From assembly GCA_016858145.1 (NCBI GenBank), contig JAEHOE010000001.1, forward strand, positions 3,472,001 to 3,536,000: 64,000 nt of DNA, in the 5' to 3' direction. Position 1 is the first letter of the stretch. Every line of letters starts with the position of its first letter. This DNA comes from Edaphochlamys debaryana (Eukaryota > Chlorophyta > Chlorophyceae > Chlamydomonadales). The position numbers were made by a program, and so were the translations under genes. Below the pieces are notes generated by a model. The model was not told where the DNA came from and did no database searches. It was given only the letters and a program-made list of their open reading frames with translations. Below are positions 45,513-57,200 of this stretch, piece after piece.

Positions 45513-48500
45513 CTACTCGTCGATGCCCCTCTGCAGGTGCACCAGGGGGCTGTACTGCGGCAGGAACATGGAGCTGGCGATGTAGCTGCGCATGGCCTCG
45601 TCGCCCTGCGGGGGAACAGGTGGGCCGGGCGTTGAAGTGGTAGGAAGGCATACGTGGGGGGAGGCGCTAGGCCACGGCAAAGGGGCAGCGGCGCGGGAGG
45701 ATTGCTGCAGCAGACTCCTGAGCCCATCCACCCAGTGTAATGACGGATCGCTTTACGTCCAGCGTCTGTCGCCCCACAACCCCAACGCGGGCGGCGCGCA
45801 TGGCGAGCTCCGCGTCAGCCCACACGATGGCACCCGCACCTGCGCCCACTTCTCGCGCAGGCGCCCGCGCAGGCGGCCCTCGTCGCCGGCCGCGTTGGCC
45901 ACGGCCGTGGCAACGCTGACCGTGATCTCGCGAATGTCCTCCAGCCGGGGGTACACCTGGCCTGCGGGGAGGAGCACGGAGGAAGCCCGGGGCCGAGGCG
46001 CTTCAGGCTGCAAGGCACGGCTGCTAGAGGTCCACAAAGCTCAGGCCACTCCGGTCATGATGCACGTTGCTTGCACGCCACACCAAAGGTGGTGGCTGCC
46101 GTCGCGACGGCAGCGAGAGTGACGAAGCCGGCTGCGGCGGCTACGGTTGGGAGCCTCCACGTACCCTTTGCCAGCTCTTCCGCGGCGATGAGCTTGGGCA
46201 GCTCCTCGGCGGTGGCCATGAGCATGCGGTCCGTGATGATGCGCGTCTGGGGACAGGGTGGGCAGGCAGGGAGGGGCGGTGAAGAGCATCGGCACAGGGG
46301 CTGGACGCGGAGGACAGGGAGCCCGGGTGCTGCGCAAGGGCGTGGGAAGGATGACGCCCTGGATGCTGCGCGCGCGCTTAGGGTAGCACCTCAGGACCGC
46401 ACCTGTCCGAGGAAGGCGCCCAGCGCAATGCCCGGGAAGATGTACCTGGGGGAGAGGGGAAGCGGATTACCAGGTTCACAGCCCCGTTCCAACCTCGCAG
46501 ATTCTCGACTCGGCCTCCTGTTCACGCCCTCCCTCCTCCCAGCCCCCCCACGCACATGTTGTTGGCCTGCGAGGCCCGCACGGTGGCGCCGTCCGGCAGC
46601 GTCACGGGCGCCTGGGGCGAGCCGCTGGCCACGATGGCGCGGCCCTGCGTCACCCGGAACGCATCCTCCGCCGTGCACTCCATCTTGCTGCGCGGGGCAG
46701 CAGCAAGGAATTGAAGGGGAGGCGATAAGACTCATGGGCAAGCAGCCTATCCAGGCTCGAACGTGTCTCGTTTACGGCTTGCAGCTTCGGCTCCCAGCCT
46801 CACTTTCACGAGCCTCAGCGCGCAGTGCAGTTCAACCCCTCCGCGGCAGAAGCGGCCCGGCCAAGCGCGCCCCCGGGTCCCCACCTGGTCGGGTTGCTCA
46901 TGGGGAAGATGATGGGGCGCTGCTGCGGGCAGCCCTCGTTCATGGCCTGCAGCACCTCCTCCGTGAACAGCCGCCCCGCGCCCGCGAGGCCCAGCAGGAT
47001 GGTGGGCTTGACGCGCTTGACCTGAGGCGCGGGCGGCGATGAAGGGGGAGGCCAGGGTGTCGGCACAAAGCAGGGAGGTGTGAGCGGAGGAGTCGGGAAG
47101 CCACGATAACACAAAAGCGTCCTGGGCGAAGCCCTGTGCCCCACGCTGCCCATCCCTCGCCGCCGACACATCCCCCTTGCCGCCTGCCCACGCCCCAGCC
47201 CCACCACGTCGAGCAGGCTCTCGCCCTCGTGTCGGGGCGAGTAGCGCGCAAAGGGCTTGACGTAGTCGGGCACGTCGGGCCGCGCACTGGTGATGAGGCC
47301 GCCCACGTCCAGCACCCAGAAGTTGCCCGCGGCCTTCTCGGGGCTCAGGCCCTGCTTCTGCATGCCTGCGGGGCGGTTGGGCCAGGGGGCGCAGGAGTCA
47401 ACAGGCCGGAGGTCGGCTTGTCGCGATCACGCCACGGAGCTCAGAAGCTCAGCAGTAGGAACACATGAGAGGACAGAGGAGCGGACAAGAGGGCCAAGGC
47501 GGACCAAGGCGATTGTGGGGCAACGAGACAAGCCGTCAGATGCAGGCACCAAGCAGGGCGGTGGTTAGCTGGGCGAGGAGGTGTGGCTCACCTGCGCAGA
47601 TCATCTTGACCACGCCCATGCCCGCGGAGCCGGCGCCCACGCACACCACGCGCTGCTCCGCCAGGGCCGAGGGCGGCAGGCCCATGACCCGCAGCGCCCC
47701 GTACAGCCCCGCCAGCGCCGTGGCAGCCGTGCCCTGCATGCCCACGCAGGGTACGGCACCGGGGGCAGCACACGCACTCAGCCGCAAGCGCTGCAGAAAG
47801 GGCAAGGACGCTTCAGCCCCGGATGCTTCGCGGCCCCCAGCCCCCGCGCCCCCAGCCCCCGCTCCCTCCGGCCCCCGCCCGAGCCCCGCCTGGATGTCGT
47901 CGTTGAAGACCAGGTGGTGCGTGCGGTAGCGCTCCAGCAGGGGCTTGGCGTGGTCGATGGAGAAGTCCTCGAACTGGGGGGGTGGAGGGGGTGTTGGAGG
48001 GGGGGGCGGAGGGGGGGGCGGAGTGGGGTGGAGGATATATGGGGGAGGGGTTGAGGAATGGAGCGGAACCAAGAGAGCTGCTGGACATCACAGCACCGCA
48101 CAGCACGGGAGCACACGGCCCACCACACAGCGACTCAAGGGTCCGTCCCCCTACCTGCAGCACCGCGTTGGGCCAGCGGGACATGGCCGCCGCAACGAAC
48201 TGTGGGGAAGGGAGCGGGGCAACAGGTGATGAGGGTCTCATAAGGGCAAGCCGAAACCTGAGAGGAGATGAGAGGCCCCCGAAGAGCGCGGGGCATGTGA
48301 ACCACGACCCCGTAGCCCCCACACTCCCCCGCCGTGCGGTCTGCTCGCCTCGTCAATGATTGCGTAGTAGTCTGCGCCCGTGATGCGGGGGTAGGGCAGA
48401 CCCATGTACAAAGGGTCGTTGCGCAGTTGTTCATTGTTGGTGCCCACGTCGATGACCACCGGCAGCACCTTGGAGGGGGAGAAGCCTGGACAGGGGTTAG

Positions 48501-50851
48501 GGCGGAGGGAGGGTGGGAGCGAGGGGTGGGGAGGTTGAGGTCGGGGAGGCTACGGCTCTGCTTGTGTGGCCCTGCCGCCTCGCACCCTAGGCCCGCTGGC
48601 GCCTCACGCCCCGGCCGCCTACCCGCCGCGGCGCAGTAGAGGTCCAGCTTGCCAATGGGGATGCCCAGGCCTGGGCAAGGCAAGGGAAGCAGGAGGGTCC
48701 AGGGGAGCGGTCAGCACGCACCGAGGAGAGAGCCGTCCAGCCGTCGCAGCGGTGACCGTGGTTTCCCTGCGCAGCTGCCCCACCCCCCGGCGCCCCACCG
48801 TTGATGCCCAGGTCCCCCAGGCCCAGGATGCGGGAGCCGTCCGTCACCACGATGGCCTGAGGGAGGGGAGGGGGACAATAGGCCAACAGGGCTCTAAGAA
48901 CACCCCTGGCCCTCAGGTGCACCGGCAGGCAAATGGGCTCTGCAAAGGCGCGCCCCCTCCGCCCCAAGTCCCACCTGCACGTCCGCCTGTGGCCAGTTGT
49001 ACACCATGGCCGCCTGTAGCGGAGAGGGCAGAGTGCATGAGCGCCGATGCAAGTCAGAAGGCAGGGGGATGGGGGCATGCAGTCGTTGCTCCATGCCCAG
49101 GGTATGACTGCTGCCCCTGGAGGATTCGGTGCTCCTCTCCGCCCCGCCTCTCCGCACCATGTCCCCGCGGTCCTCCGCGGAAAAGTACATGCCACGTGGT
49201 CGGCGGTACAGCTGCGGGCGATAAGAAGGGCGAGCAGAGACGTGCGAAGCGTTTCATGGCTTGACGGGCGCTGGGCGTGGTGTCAGCCAAGGGCTGCCGT
49301 GGGGTCGGGCATATAGTCCCACTCGTGTAGGTGTTCAGCGGTACGTGGGCTCATGGCCCATGGCAGGCGCTTCGTGCAGGTGGTGCACGTGCACAGCCCC
49401 GATGCCCGACCTTGTGGTAGTTGACGCACACCCAGCCCACTGTGGGCGTGTAGATGATGGGGGCCATCTCCTGGGGAGGGGAGAGCGGGCGGAGCCTGTG
49501 TAGACGGGAGACTTGGGGGCGGGCAGCAGAACCCTTTTCCCACCGCACGCGTGAGCGCACGGGGCCAGCCGCCACGCCCTGGCCCTGGCAACCCCCCCTC
49601 CGCCCCCCCAGGCCCTGCCCACCACGAAGTGGTCGAACAGGACCTTGTAGAAGAGCGTCTCGTTGCGGTCCTGCAGCTCCTGCAGCAGCTTCCAGCGCCG
49701 GGCCATCTCCGAGGTCACCCCGCCCAGCTGGGGAGTGGGGACAAGGCCGGGCAGAGAGAGACGGAGGGGAGGGGCGCCAGGCGCCGCTCAGCGCAGGTGC
49801 CAGCGCAGCTCGGAGCCCCTGCTCCTTGCTGAGGCCGCCCAGGGGTGGCCGCCCAGGATGTGGCCATGGGGAGCCCTCCCCCACGCACTTTGACGTCCTC
49901 CGGGGGAATAAGCTCCCGGGGGTGGTGGTAGTCATCCATGAAGCGGCTGGGGCAGGGGGGGGGGGGGAGGGGGGGAGGGAGCGAGGGTGAAGGTGAGGGT
50001 GGGCAGGCAAGGAGGCTACACCGGGCTGTTGAAGCCAGGTAGCTGAAGGAGCTGTCGGGCGGGCTGTCGGGCGAGGAGGGGCAGCGCAGGCGGCTCGGGC
50101 GCACATGCCCCACCTGGCCTGGAGCTCCAGCGTCAGACCCCGGGGCGGCAGCAGCCCACGCAGTCCCAGCCGGTCGCGCTCCGCCTTGGGGAAGGCTGAG
50201 CCCTGTGCAGTGGGCGAAAGAGAGATGAGAAGCCAGGGGACTGGGGAGGCAGCCAACAGCACCGAGTGCGCTGCATATAAGAGGGTTTGGCCAGGTTTGG
50301 CGAACCATGAGGACTCAGTCTTGAGCTTAGGACAGACCACCCGCCAGCTGCGCACCTTGTTGCACCAGGCGTCGTGCAGCAGATCTACCCCCGTTTTGCG
50401 GACCACGTATGCAGGGGACTTGATGGACGGTGCTGAGGTGAGAGGCGGGGAGGCGCGGCGAGCAGGGAAAGGGCGTTGGGGGGTGAGCCGTGACGACAGA
50501 CGGGAGGGGTTCCGATCCCCATCTCATACCCACAGCTCTACATTAGCGACGGCTTCAAGCACGGGGCGGGGCTCTCAGCCGGCAAGGCCCACCCCTCCGG
50601 AGGCCGCTTCCCGCAACCGGGCCAAAACCGTTACCCCGTCCCCTAGTCACCCCCCGCCAAACGCCGCCCCCACCGTAGGGCTGGATGACGGGGACTTTGT
50701 CCTCCTGCACTCCCGCGATGTTCGAGTTGATGTGGAAGAGTCTAGATCGGCCTGCCAGGCCTGGCGTTGCTGCGAGCGGCAAACCGCATGATAAAGCGAA
50801 GAGCGCCTGCTCGCCTTCGCGGGCTCGCCGGCCCAGCACGTTTAGCAGCAT
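45513..50851 (-). CDS. NAD(P)-dependent malic enzyme, probably organellar
   Basis: A 647-residue malic enzyme (oxidative decarboxylation of malate to pyruvate with NAD(P)H). Exons: 50851-50674, 50432-50356, 50202-50114, 49946-49889, 49727-49623, 49470-49411, 49211-49158, 49013-48975, 48856-48799, 48670-48623, 48485-48349, 48199-48155, 47973-47890, 47733-47592, 47365-47205, 47021-46885, 46687-46556, 46445-46403, 46246-46165, 45961-45840, 45605-45513. They sum to 1944 nt in frame. Landmarks: [105 protein letters not shown], the Rossmann motif GAGSAGMG (377-384), [19 protein letters not shown] and [12 protein letters not shown]. The first ~60 residues ([15 protein letters not shown]) look like a cleavable transit peptide, mitochondrial or plastid. 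Cofactor choice is not decided. Introns after 48349 and 47890 use GC donors. Confidence 0.92.
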
Positions 50852-51253
50852 GATCGCTATTCTGCTTTAGAATCAGTTTAGCGACGACTCCACAACGACG
50901 CAGTTGCGAGGTCGCAGCGACCTCGCTGCCCAGCGAGGGCAAAAGCCGGAAAGCTCGTGTCAGGAGCCTGTCGCTCAGGCTACGATGATCCCCTCTGAGC
51001 TATGGCGCTACCTGTATCCGGTGTTGCGCGACAAGGTGGAAGAGCTGTATGCAGTGCTGTACGGCTGTACGGCACATCGCGGCCATTCGTCGGGCGGGAC
51101 TGGACCTGGACTGGCGTCACAAGCACGGTCAATTAGCGACGCGAGATAGGCGTAAGCGAGACATCCCCCTACTTGAAGAGCCCCGAAAGCTTGCAACTTG
51201 AGCGCGGGCTGGGGCAACCACTTATAGACTTTGCGGGGTTCTAGGAGGGAAGA
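50852..51253. promoter_or_regulatory. shared divergent upstream region, malic enzyme / IFT139
   Basis: 402 bp separate the two start codons and must serve both genes. No TATA box or known ciliary-gene element was recognised with confidence. Confidence 0.5.
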
Positions 51254-54200
51254 ATGTCCGACCGGGTACTCGCCCTGGTCCACTATTACGCTCGAGAAGG
51301 ATACTTTAGACATGTGCAGACCGTGTGCAATGAAGTTCTCAAGAAGCGGTCAGGGGACCCGGTCCTCACGTTCTGGAGGGCTTATGGACTGCTCATGGAG
51401 GGCAACACGGCAGACGTGAGCTGGTCGTGGTCGCGGTCCACGCACATGCCGCGGACCCGTCCCTGAGCCCAGTTCGGCCCCTGCGCAGGCCATGCGCGAC
51501 CTCGGAAGTATCGCGGGGACTCAGGACCTGGACCTCGCGGTTGCAGCAGCTCAGCTGATGGGCCACGAGTGTGCCAAAGTGCCCGACCACGATGCCATCA
51601 TCGAGTTGCAGGCCCGCTTAGAGGTGGGCTAGCCATCACCCCTGCCGTTCGGGGCTTGCTGTACGCCCCGTATGTGTGCAATGGGTGCACAGGGGGAAAA
51701 TCTACACAGCAGCTCAGGCGGAGCTTGGCCAACGGCCCCTCGTCGGCGGGGGGGGGGCCTGCAAGGCCACGCTCGGTCGAAGCGGCCCCATACCCGGGCA
51801 TGGGCTACGACCGGGGAGCGCTGTGTTGCGCACGTAACACAGCACAGGCAGGAGGTCGACGTGGGGAGGTGCACTGGGCCGGTCGGCTGGGCACCTGTGT
51901 GCCCCAGGCCGCTTTCTTGGCAGCACTGACCCTGGGTCGGGCCTCCTGGCAGGTGGAGGAGCGCACGGCTGCGGAGACGCCCAGCCTGCACCTGGCCTCA
52001 TGGTACCTGTACACCAAGAGCAAGGAGCGGGCTCGCGGCCTGGTGGAGCGGGTGCTGAGGAACCAGCCGGACAACGTGTGGGGGCAGGTGGGGCGACCCG
52101 CGGCCAACCGAGGGCTGCCAGGGGGGGCGCGATGGTGCAGAGGGGCGCGGAAAGGGGTTTGCGCTGGCCGTCCCGGTCCTGGTAGCTGGCCCGTAAGGCA
52201 AGGCCTACCAGGACACCAGCTGTGGAGGTTGTCTGAAAGGCTCGGGGATGGCAGGCCTGCTTGGGCGCCAACGGTACCCTTGTGCCGCCCCCGTGCGACC
52301 CCGTCCTTCCAGGTGCTGCTGGGCTGGGTCATCATCAGCCAGCAGCAGGACGACGAGTACGACGTGTTCGACGAGAGCGAGCTGGACGACGCGCTCACGC
52401 AGTTTGAGCACGCCATCGAGGCCGACCACAACGACCTGCAGGTGCCCCGGGGCCGCGGGGGCGGAGCGGGGCGGAGGGGCTGGGCATGACTGGCGAGGCG
52501 TCCCCAAAGCTGCAGGGCGCCCGGGGTCCGTCCGTGTTTGGGGGGCGCTGCCAAGGGCGCCACTGCTGTTCCCGGTGCCAGTACCACTCCACGGGCTGCG
52601 GCTGGGCTGCGGCCCCCTTTTGAGGGACTGAGGCGCAGAGGGGGCCGCGACCACAGCACCCGCCGCGGCCCGCGCCGCCCCTTGGTGCCCGCGATCCCGC
52701 TCCAGCTTCAAAGACCCCCTCTATCTTGCCCCCTCCCAGGCGCTGCTGGGCAAGGCCAAGGTGCTCGAGTGCAAGAAGAACCTGGGCGCCTGCATTGACG
52801 TGCTGGCGGAGGTCAACGTGCGGTTCGGCTGGTTCGTGCCGGCGCTTGTGGAGAAGTGCCGGCTGCTGATGGCGGTGGGGGACTGGGAGCAGGTCACCGA
52901 GTCGCTGCAGCGCGTGCTGGCCTCGGACGGACAGAACATCATGGCGCTGGCCTGGCAGTGTAAGGGAGGGGGGCAGAGGGAGGGAGGGAGGGAGAGGGAG
53001 GGAGGGTGACGGGCAGAGGGAGGGTGAGGGGGAGAAGAGGACTGGGTAGGGGGAGGCAAGAATGCCGTGGCGGGCAGGGCTGACGGAGCACGAGTGCTGG
53101 CTGGGGCAGCAGCGTGCAGCTTTGAGTGGGCAGGAGGGGTGAGGGCTTGCGTGGGAATGGGGCCCCGATCTACTGCCGAACCCTGCCGCGCTGTGCCCGC
53201 TCTGCGGCTGCCCCTCAGGCATGCTGTCGCTCACGCGCGAGGGCAACAACAAGCAGGCCGCCAAGCAGCTGCAGGACCTGTTCTCGGCCATGAACCGGCA
53301 GGAGCCCAAGAACGCGGAGCTCTTCTACCGCATCGTGAGCGGCGGAGGGGGGGGCCGGGCAGGCGGGAGGTGGCCAAGGTTTGGCAACAGCCCTCCGTTT
53401 ACTGTACGGCCTACTCCTTTTACTTCCTTGACGCCCCCTTTCTCCCCCATCATCTACCCACCTTCCCCGCTCCCAGGCCAAGCCCTTCGCCCGGCTGTCC
53501 TGCAGCGACTCCACGCTGCTGGGCATCACCTACCTCATGGCGGACCGCGCGGCGCAGCTCAAGCCGGACGTGGCGCAATACGTGGGCGGGAGCGGAGGGG
53601 CGGGGGGGGAGGGGGGGAGGGGGGGCTGCTGCGTGGGCCCCCGCGGCCAGAGCGACCTGCGAGGGGCAAGGCGGGCACGTGCCGAGTGCTGGTCTACGTC
53701 CCAACGCCTGCCTGTTCGCCGGCCACCTCCCTGCTTGGCCTGCTCCCACTCCTTGACCACCCTAAGCATCATGTTTCCAGCACCTGCCCTCCGCCACTGG
53801 ATACACGTGCCCGCTTAGACCGAAGCCCCCGCCCTTGTGCCCCCCTCCCCCGTACCCTGCCCCCGCCCCCGCCCTCCCCAGGTGGTGGAGTCTGCCCAGC
53901 AGAAGCTGATGATGGAGGAGATGACCAACGCCACGGAGCGCTTCACGCAGGCGCTGCAGCTGGACGAGCTCAACCTGGAGGCCAACGCGGGCAGCCTGGA
54001 GGCGCAGATCCTGGCGGGGGAGCTGGACGAGGCGTCGGGGCAGGTGGGGGGGGCCGGGGGAGGGGGCGGGGGCGGGCGCGTGCGGAGCGGATTCGAGGGT
54101 TGGGGCGGGCAGCGCAGCTGACCGCACACGGCGCATGCACGTCGTGGCCCTTTCAGCCTCGTCGGTGGTGGAGGGTACCAGCCGCGCAGGCTGGGGTGTA

Positions 54201-57200
54201 ACCCGGCATGATGTTCACTAGCCTGCGCCAAGCTCCCTGCATGACACCTGACACGACCCCCACGGCACCCACCTCCGTGCCCACTACCTGTCGCCCCCCC
54301 CTCCCCCCCCAGATCATGTTCCTTGAGGACATGTACACCAACGCAGCGGCCGCGGGCGGCGGCAAGCGGCGCGGGCAGGAGGAGGACCCCGACATGGCCG
54401 ACCCCGCTGCCGGCAGCAGCAACGACAACCCCACGCTGCTCTACCTCAAGGGCCTGCTGGCCTGGAAGCAGGGCGGCAGCTCCGAGGGCCTGGGTGAGCG
54501 GCCCAAACTCGGCGTGCGGCTCTCCTGAGCCCTGATGCGAGAGCGCACGTGATCTTGTAGCTACCGGTACCCCACCCTCATGCACTCTCCGCCTGCTGAC
54601 CGCAACCCCATGGGCTCACGTGTGCCGCCTAACCCAAACACACCTCCTGCCGCTGCCGCAGGGCTGCTGGAGCGGGCCATCGCGGCGCAGTTCGCTGCCG
54701 CCGGGGAGCACACGGGCCCCTCCCTGGACATGTACGCGGCGCTCAACCCCGCGCGCATCACCCTGGTGGTGCGCCTGCTGCTGCAGGCCATCGGGGGGGA
54801 GCCGCGGGCGCCCACCGAGGCGCCCTCGCCCATCATCAGCAAGGTGGGGCCGGGATTGCATACCCCATCGTGCCGGGCCTGGCGGAAACCCGGTCGCGCT
54901 GCTGCTGCTCTCCACCTTCGACCCCCCCGCGTCGTGCTCAGGAACTGTTGTCCTCACGGTGTGGCATGCACACGCTCACCCCCTTCCTGCCCCCTGTCCC
55001 CGCAGGTGACTCGCGCCCTGGACCTGCTCAACAAGACGGCTCCGGGGCTGCAGGAGGGCGCGCTGCTGCACGCCAAGGCGCTCTACCTCAACGGCAACCT
55101 GGACATGGCGGCGCGCAAGGCCGGCGAGATCCTGCGCACCAACCCCGAGGAGTCCTCCGCGCACCTCCTCATCTGCAGCGTCTTCGTGGCGCAGGTAGGG
55201 AACTTGCGCTCACAGATTCCTCGGCCTTCACACCTCGGGACAGCGCCACCAGACCGTGCCACCGCTTTCTTTTGGCCCACACTGCCCACGCTAGGCCAGA
55301 GCTCCACCTCTGAAGTGAGCCCCGCCCTGCCTAACCACCCCTCTCCCTCCCCTCCACCACCACCCCCGCCCCCCCACAGGACAAGCCCGACCTTGCCCTG
55401 TCTGCGCTGGACCAGGCCGTGAGCAGCAACTTCACGGTCCGCGAAACGCCGCTGTACCACGTGGTGCAGTCCAAGGTGCTGCTGGCCAACAACAAGCTGG
55501 AGGACGCCAAGCGGGTGAGCGCATGCGAGGGGCCGAGGGTGCAGTGACCGGAGTTACGGGCAGTAGCAAGGAACGAGCGGGGTCGGGCTGGGGCCGCCCT
55601 GCCTCCTGCCTCCTCTGACTCGACGTGTCAACCGGGCCCTTAACCCGCCCCGCTCGACCCCCCCGCCCCGCAGGTGCTCGAGGCTGCCATGAACCTCCCC
55701 GGCGTGCGCACTCAGCTGTCGGCGCAGCAGCGCTCCCGCCTGGGCCGCAAGGTGACGGAGCCCACGCTGCACGAGCGCGCCACCATCTACCTGCTGCTGG
55801 CGGACGTGCTGGCGCGCATCTCCAAGATCCCGGACGCGCCGGAGGCCAAGAAGGTGCGCGGGTGGAGGGGGGTAGGGTTGGGGGCGGGAGGCCGGCCATG
55901 CGGGCCTGCAGGCCTTGCCCCTAGCTGCGCCCTTGCGCTGCTGGGCGGCTGCAAGCCCACCCTGCCGTTGGTCATCCACTCTCAATCGTACCGCCAACCG
56001 CACTCTCCGTACACACGTGCGCAGTACATCCAAGACGCCATCCGCGAGTTCGAGGGCACCAGCGAGGAGGTGCGCGTGACGGTGGCGGACTGCGAGCTGG
56101 CCATCGCGCGCGGCGACGTGGAGGGCGCGCTCAAGAAGCTGCGGCGCATCCCCAAGGACTCGCCGCACTACATCAAGGCGCGCATGGCCATGGCCGACAT
56201 CTACCTGCGCCACCGCAAGGACAAGACCGCGTACATCAAGTGCTACATGGACATGGTGGTGGGTGGGGCCGGGGAGGGCGCGCCAGGGCGGGGGGTCGTG
56301 GGGGCTGGAAGGGCCAAGGGCTCGGGTCCCGGAGCGCGCCCGAGTGTCGCTGGCCGCCGGGCCCCTCTCTTGTCCCATCGTGCACGCCCCCCCCCCTGGC
56401 CCCCCCCCGCCCCGCCCCCAGGACCACACGCCCGACTACGACAGCTACTGCATGCTGGGCGAGGCCTTCATGCAGATCCAGGAGCCGGAGAAGGCCGTCA
56501 AGTCGTTCGAGAGCGCGCTGGAGTTCAACCCCAAGGACGTGGACCTCATCACACGGGTGGGACCGGGAGGGGGCGGAGGCGGGGGAAACCGAGGGGGGCC
56601 CATGTTGGGAGGCGGAGCGAGCCGCGGCTCTCGCTTGCAAGCAAGCAGGCGCGCAACTCAGGATACCCTGTTTCCCCGCGTATCCATGTCTTGACTCCTG
56701 CCGCCCCCGCCCCCAGTGCGCCCGTGCGCTGGTGACCAGCCACGACTACCAGCGGGCTATCGACTACTACACCAAGGCCATCGCCAACGCCAGGGGGGCG
56801 CAGCAGGTGGGGCGGCCGGGGCAGGGCCGGCCCTGTCTGAGCTTCGCAACCCTTTCTTTTGCAGTGGGCTAACCCCTGCGATCCTCCGCTGTTTTCCCGG
56901 ACCCCTCCTCTCAACCTCCATCTCTTCTTGCCCTCCGCTCTCCCCCCTCCCCCCTCCCCCCCCGCCCCGCAGCACACGCTGCAGCTGGAGGTGGCCAACC
57001 TGCTGGTGCGGCTGCGGCAGTGGCAGCCCGCCACCGCCGCCATCCAGAAGGCGCTCGACCGCAACCGCGACGGAGTGCCGGCCACCGAGAACATGCAGCT
57101 CGACGTGGAGGCGTGAGTGACCTCCGGCCCGCGCCCCGGCTCTGCTAGGGCCTGCCCTCCCCGTGCGGCGCGGTGTATTGTCCGTGGTTCCAATAGGCAG

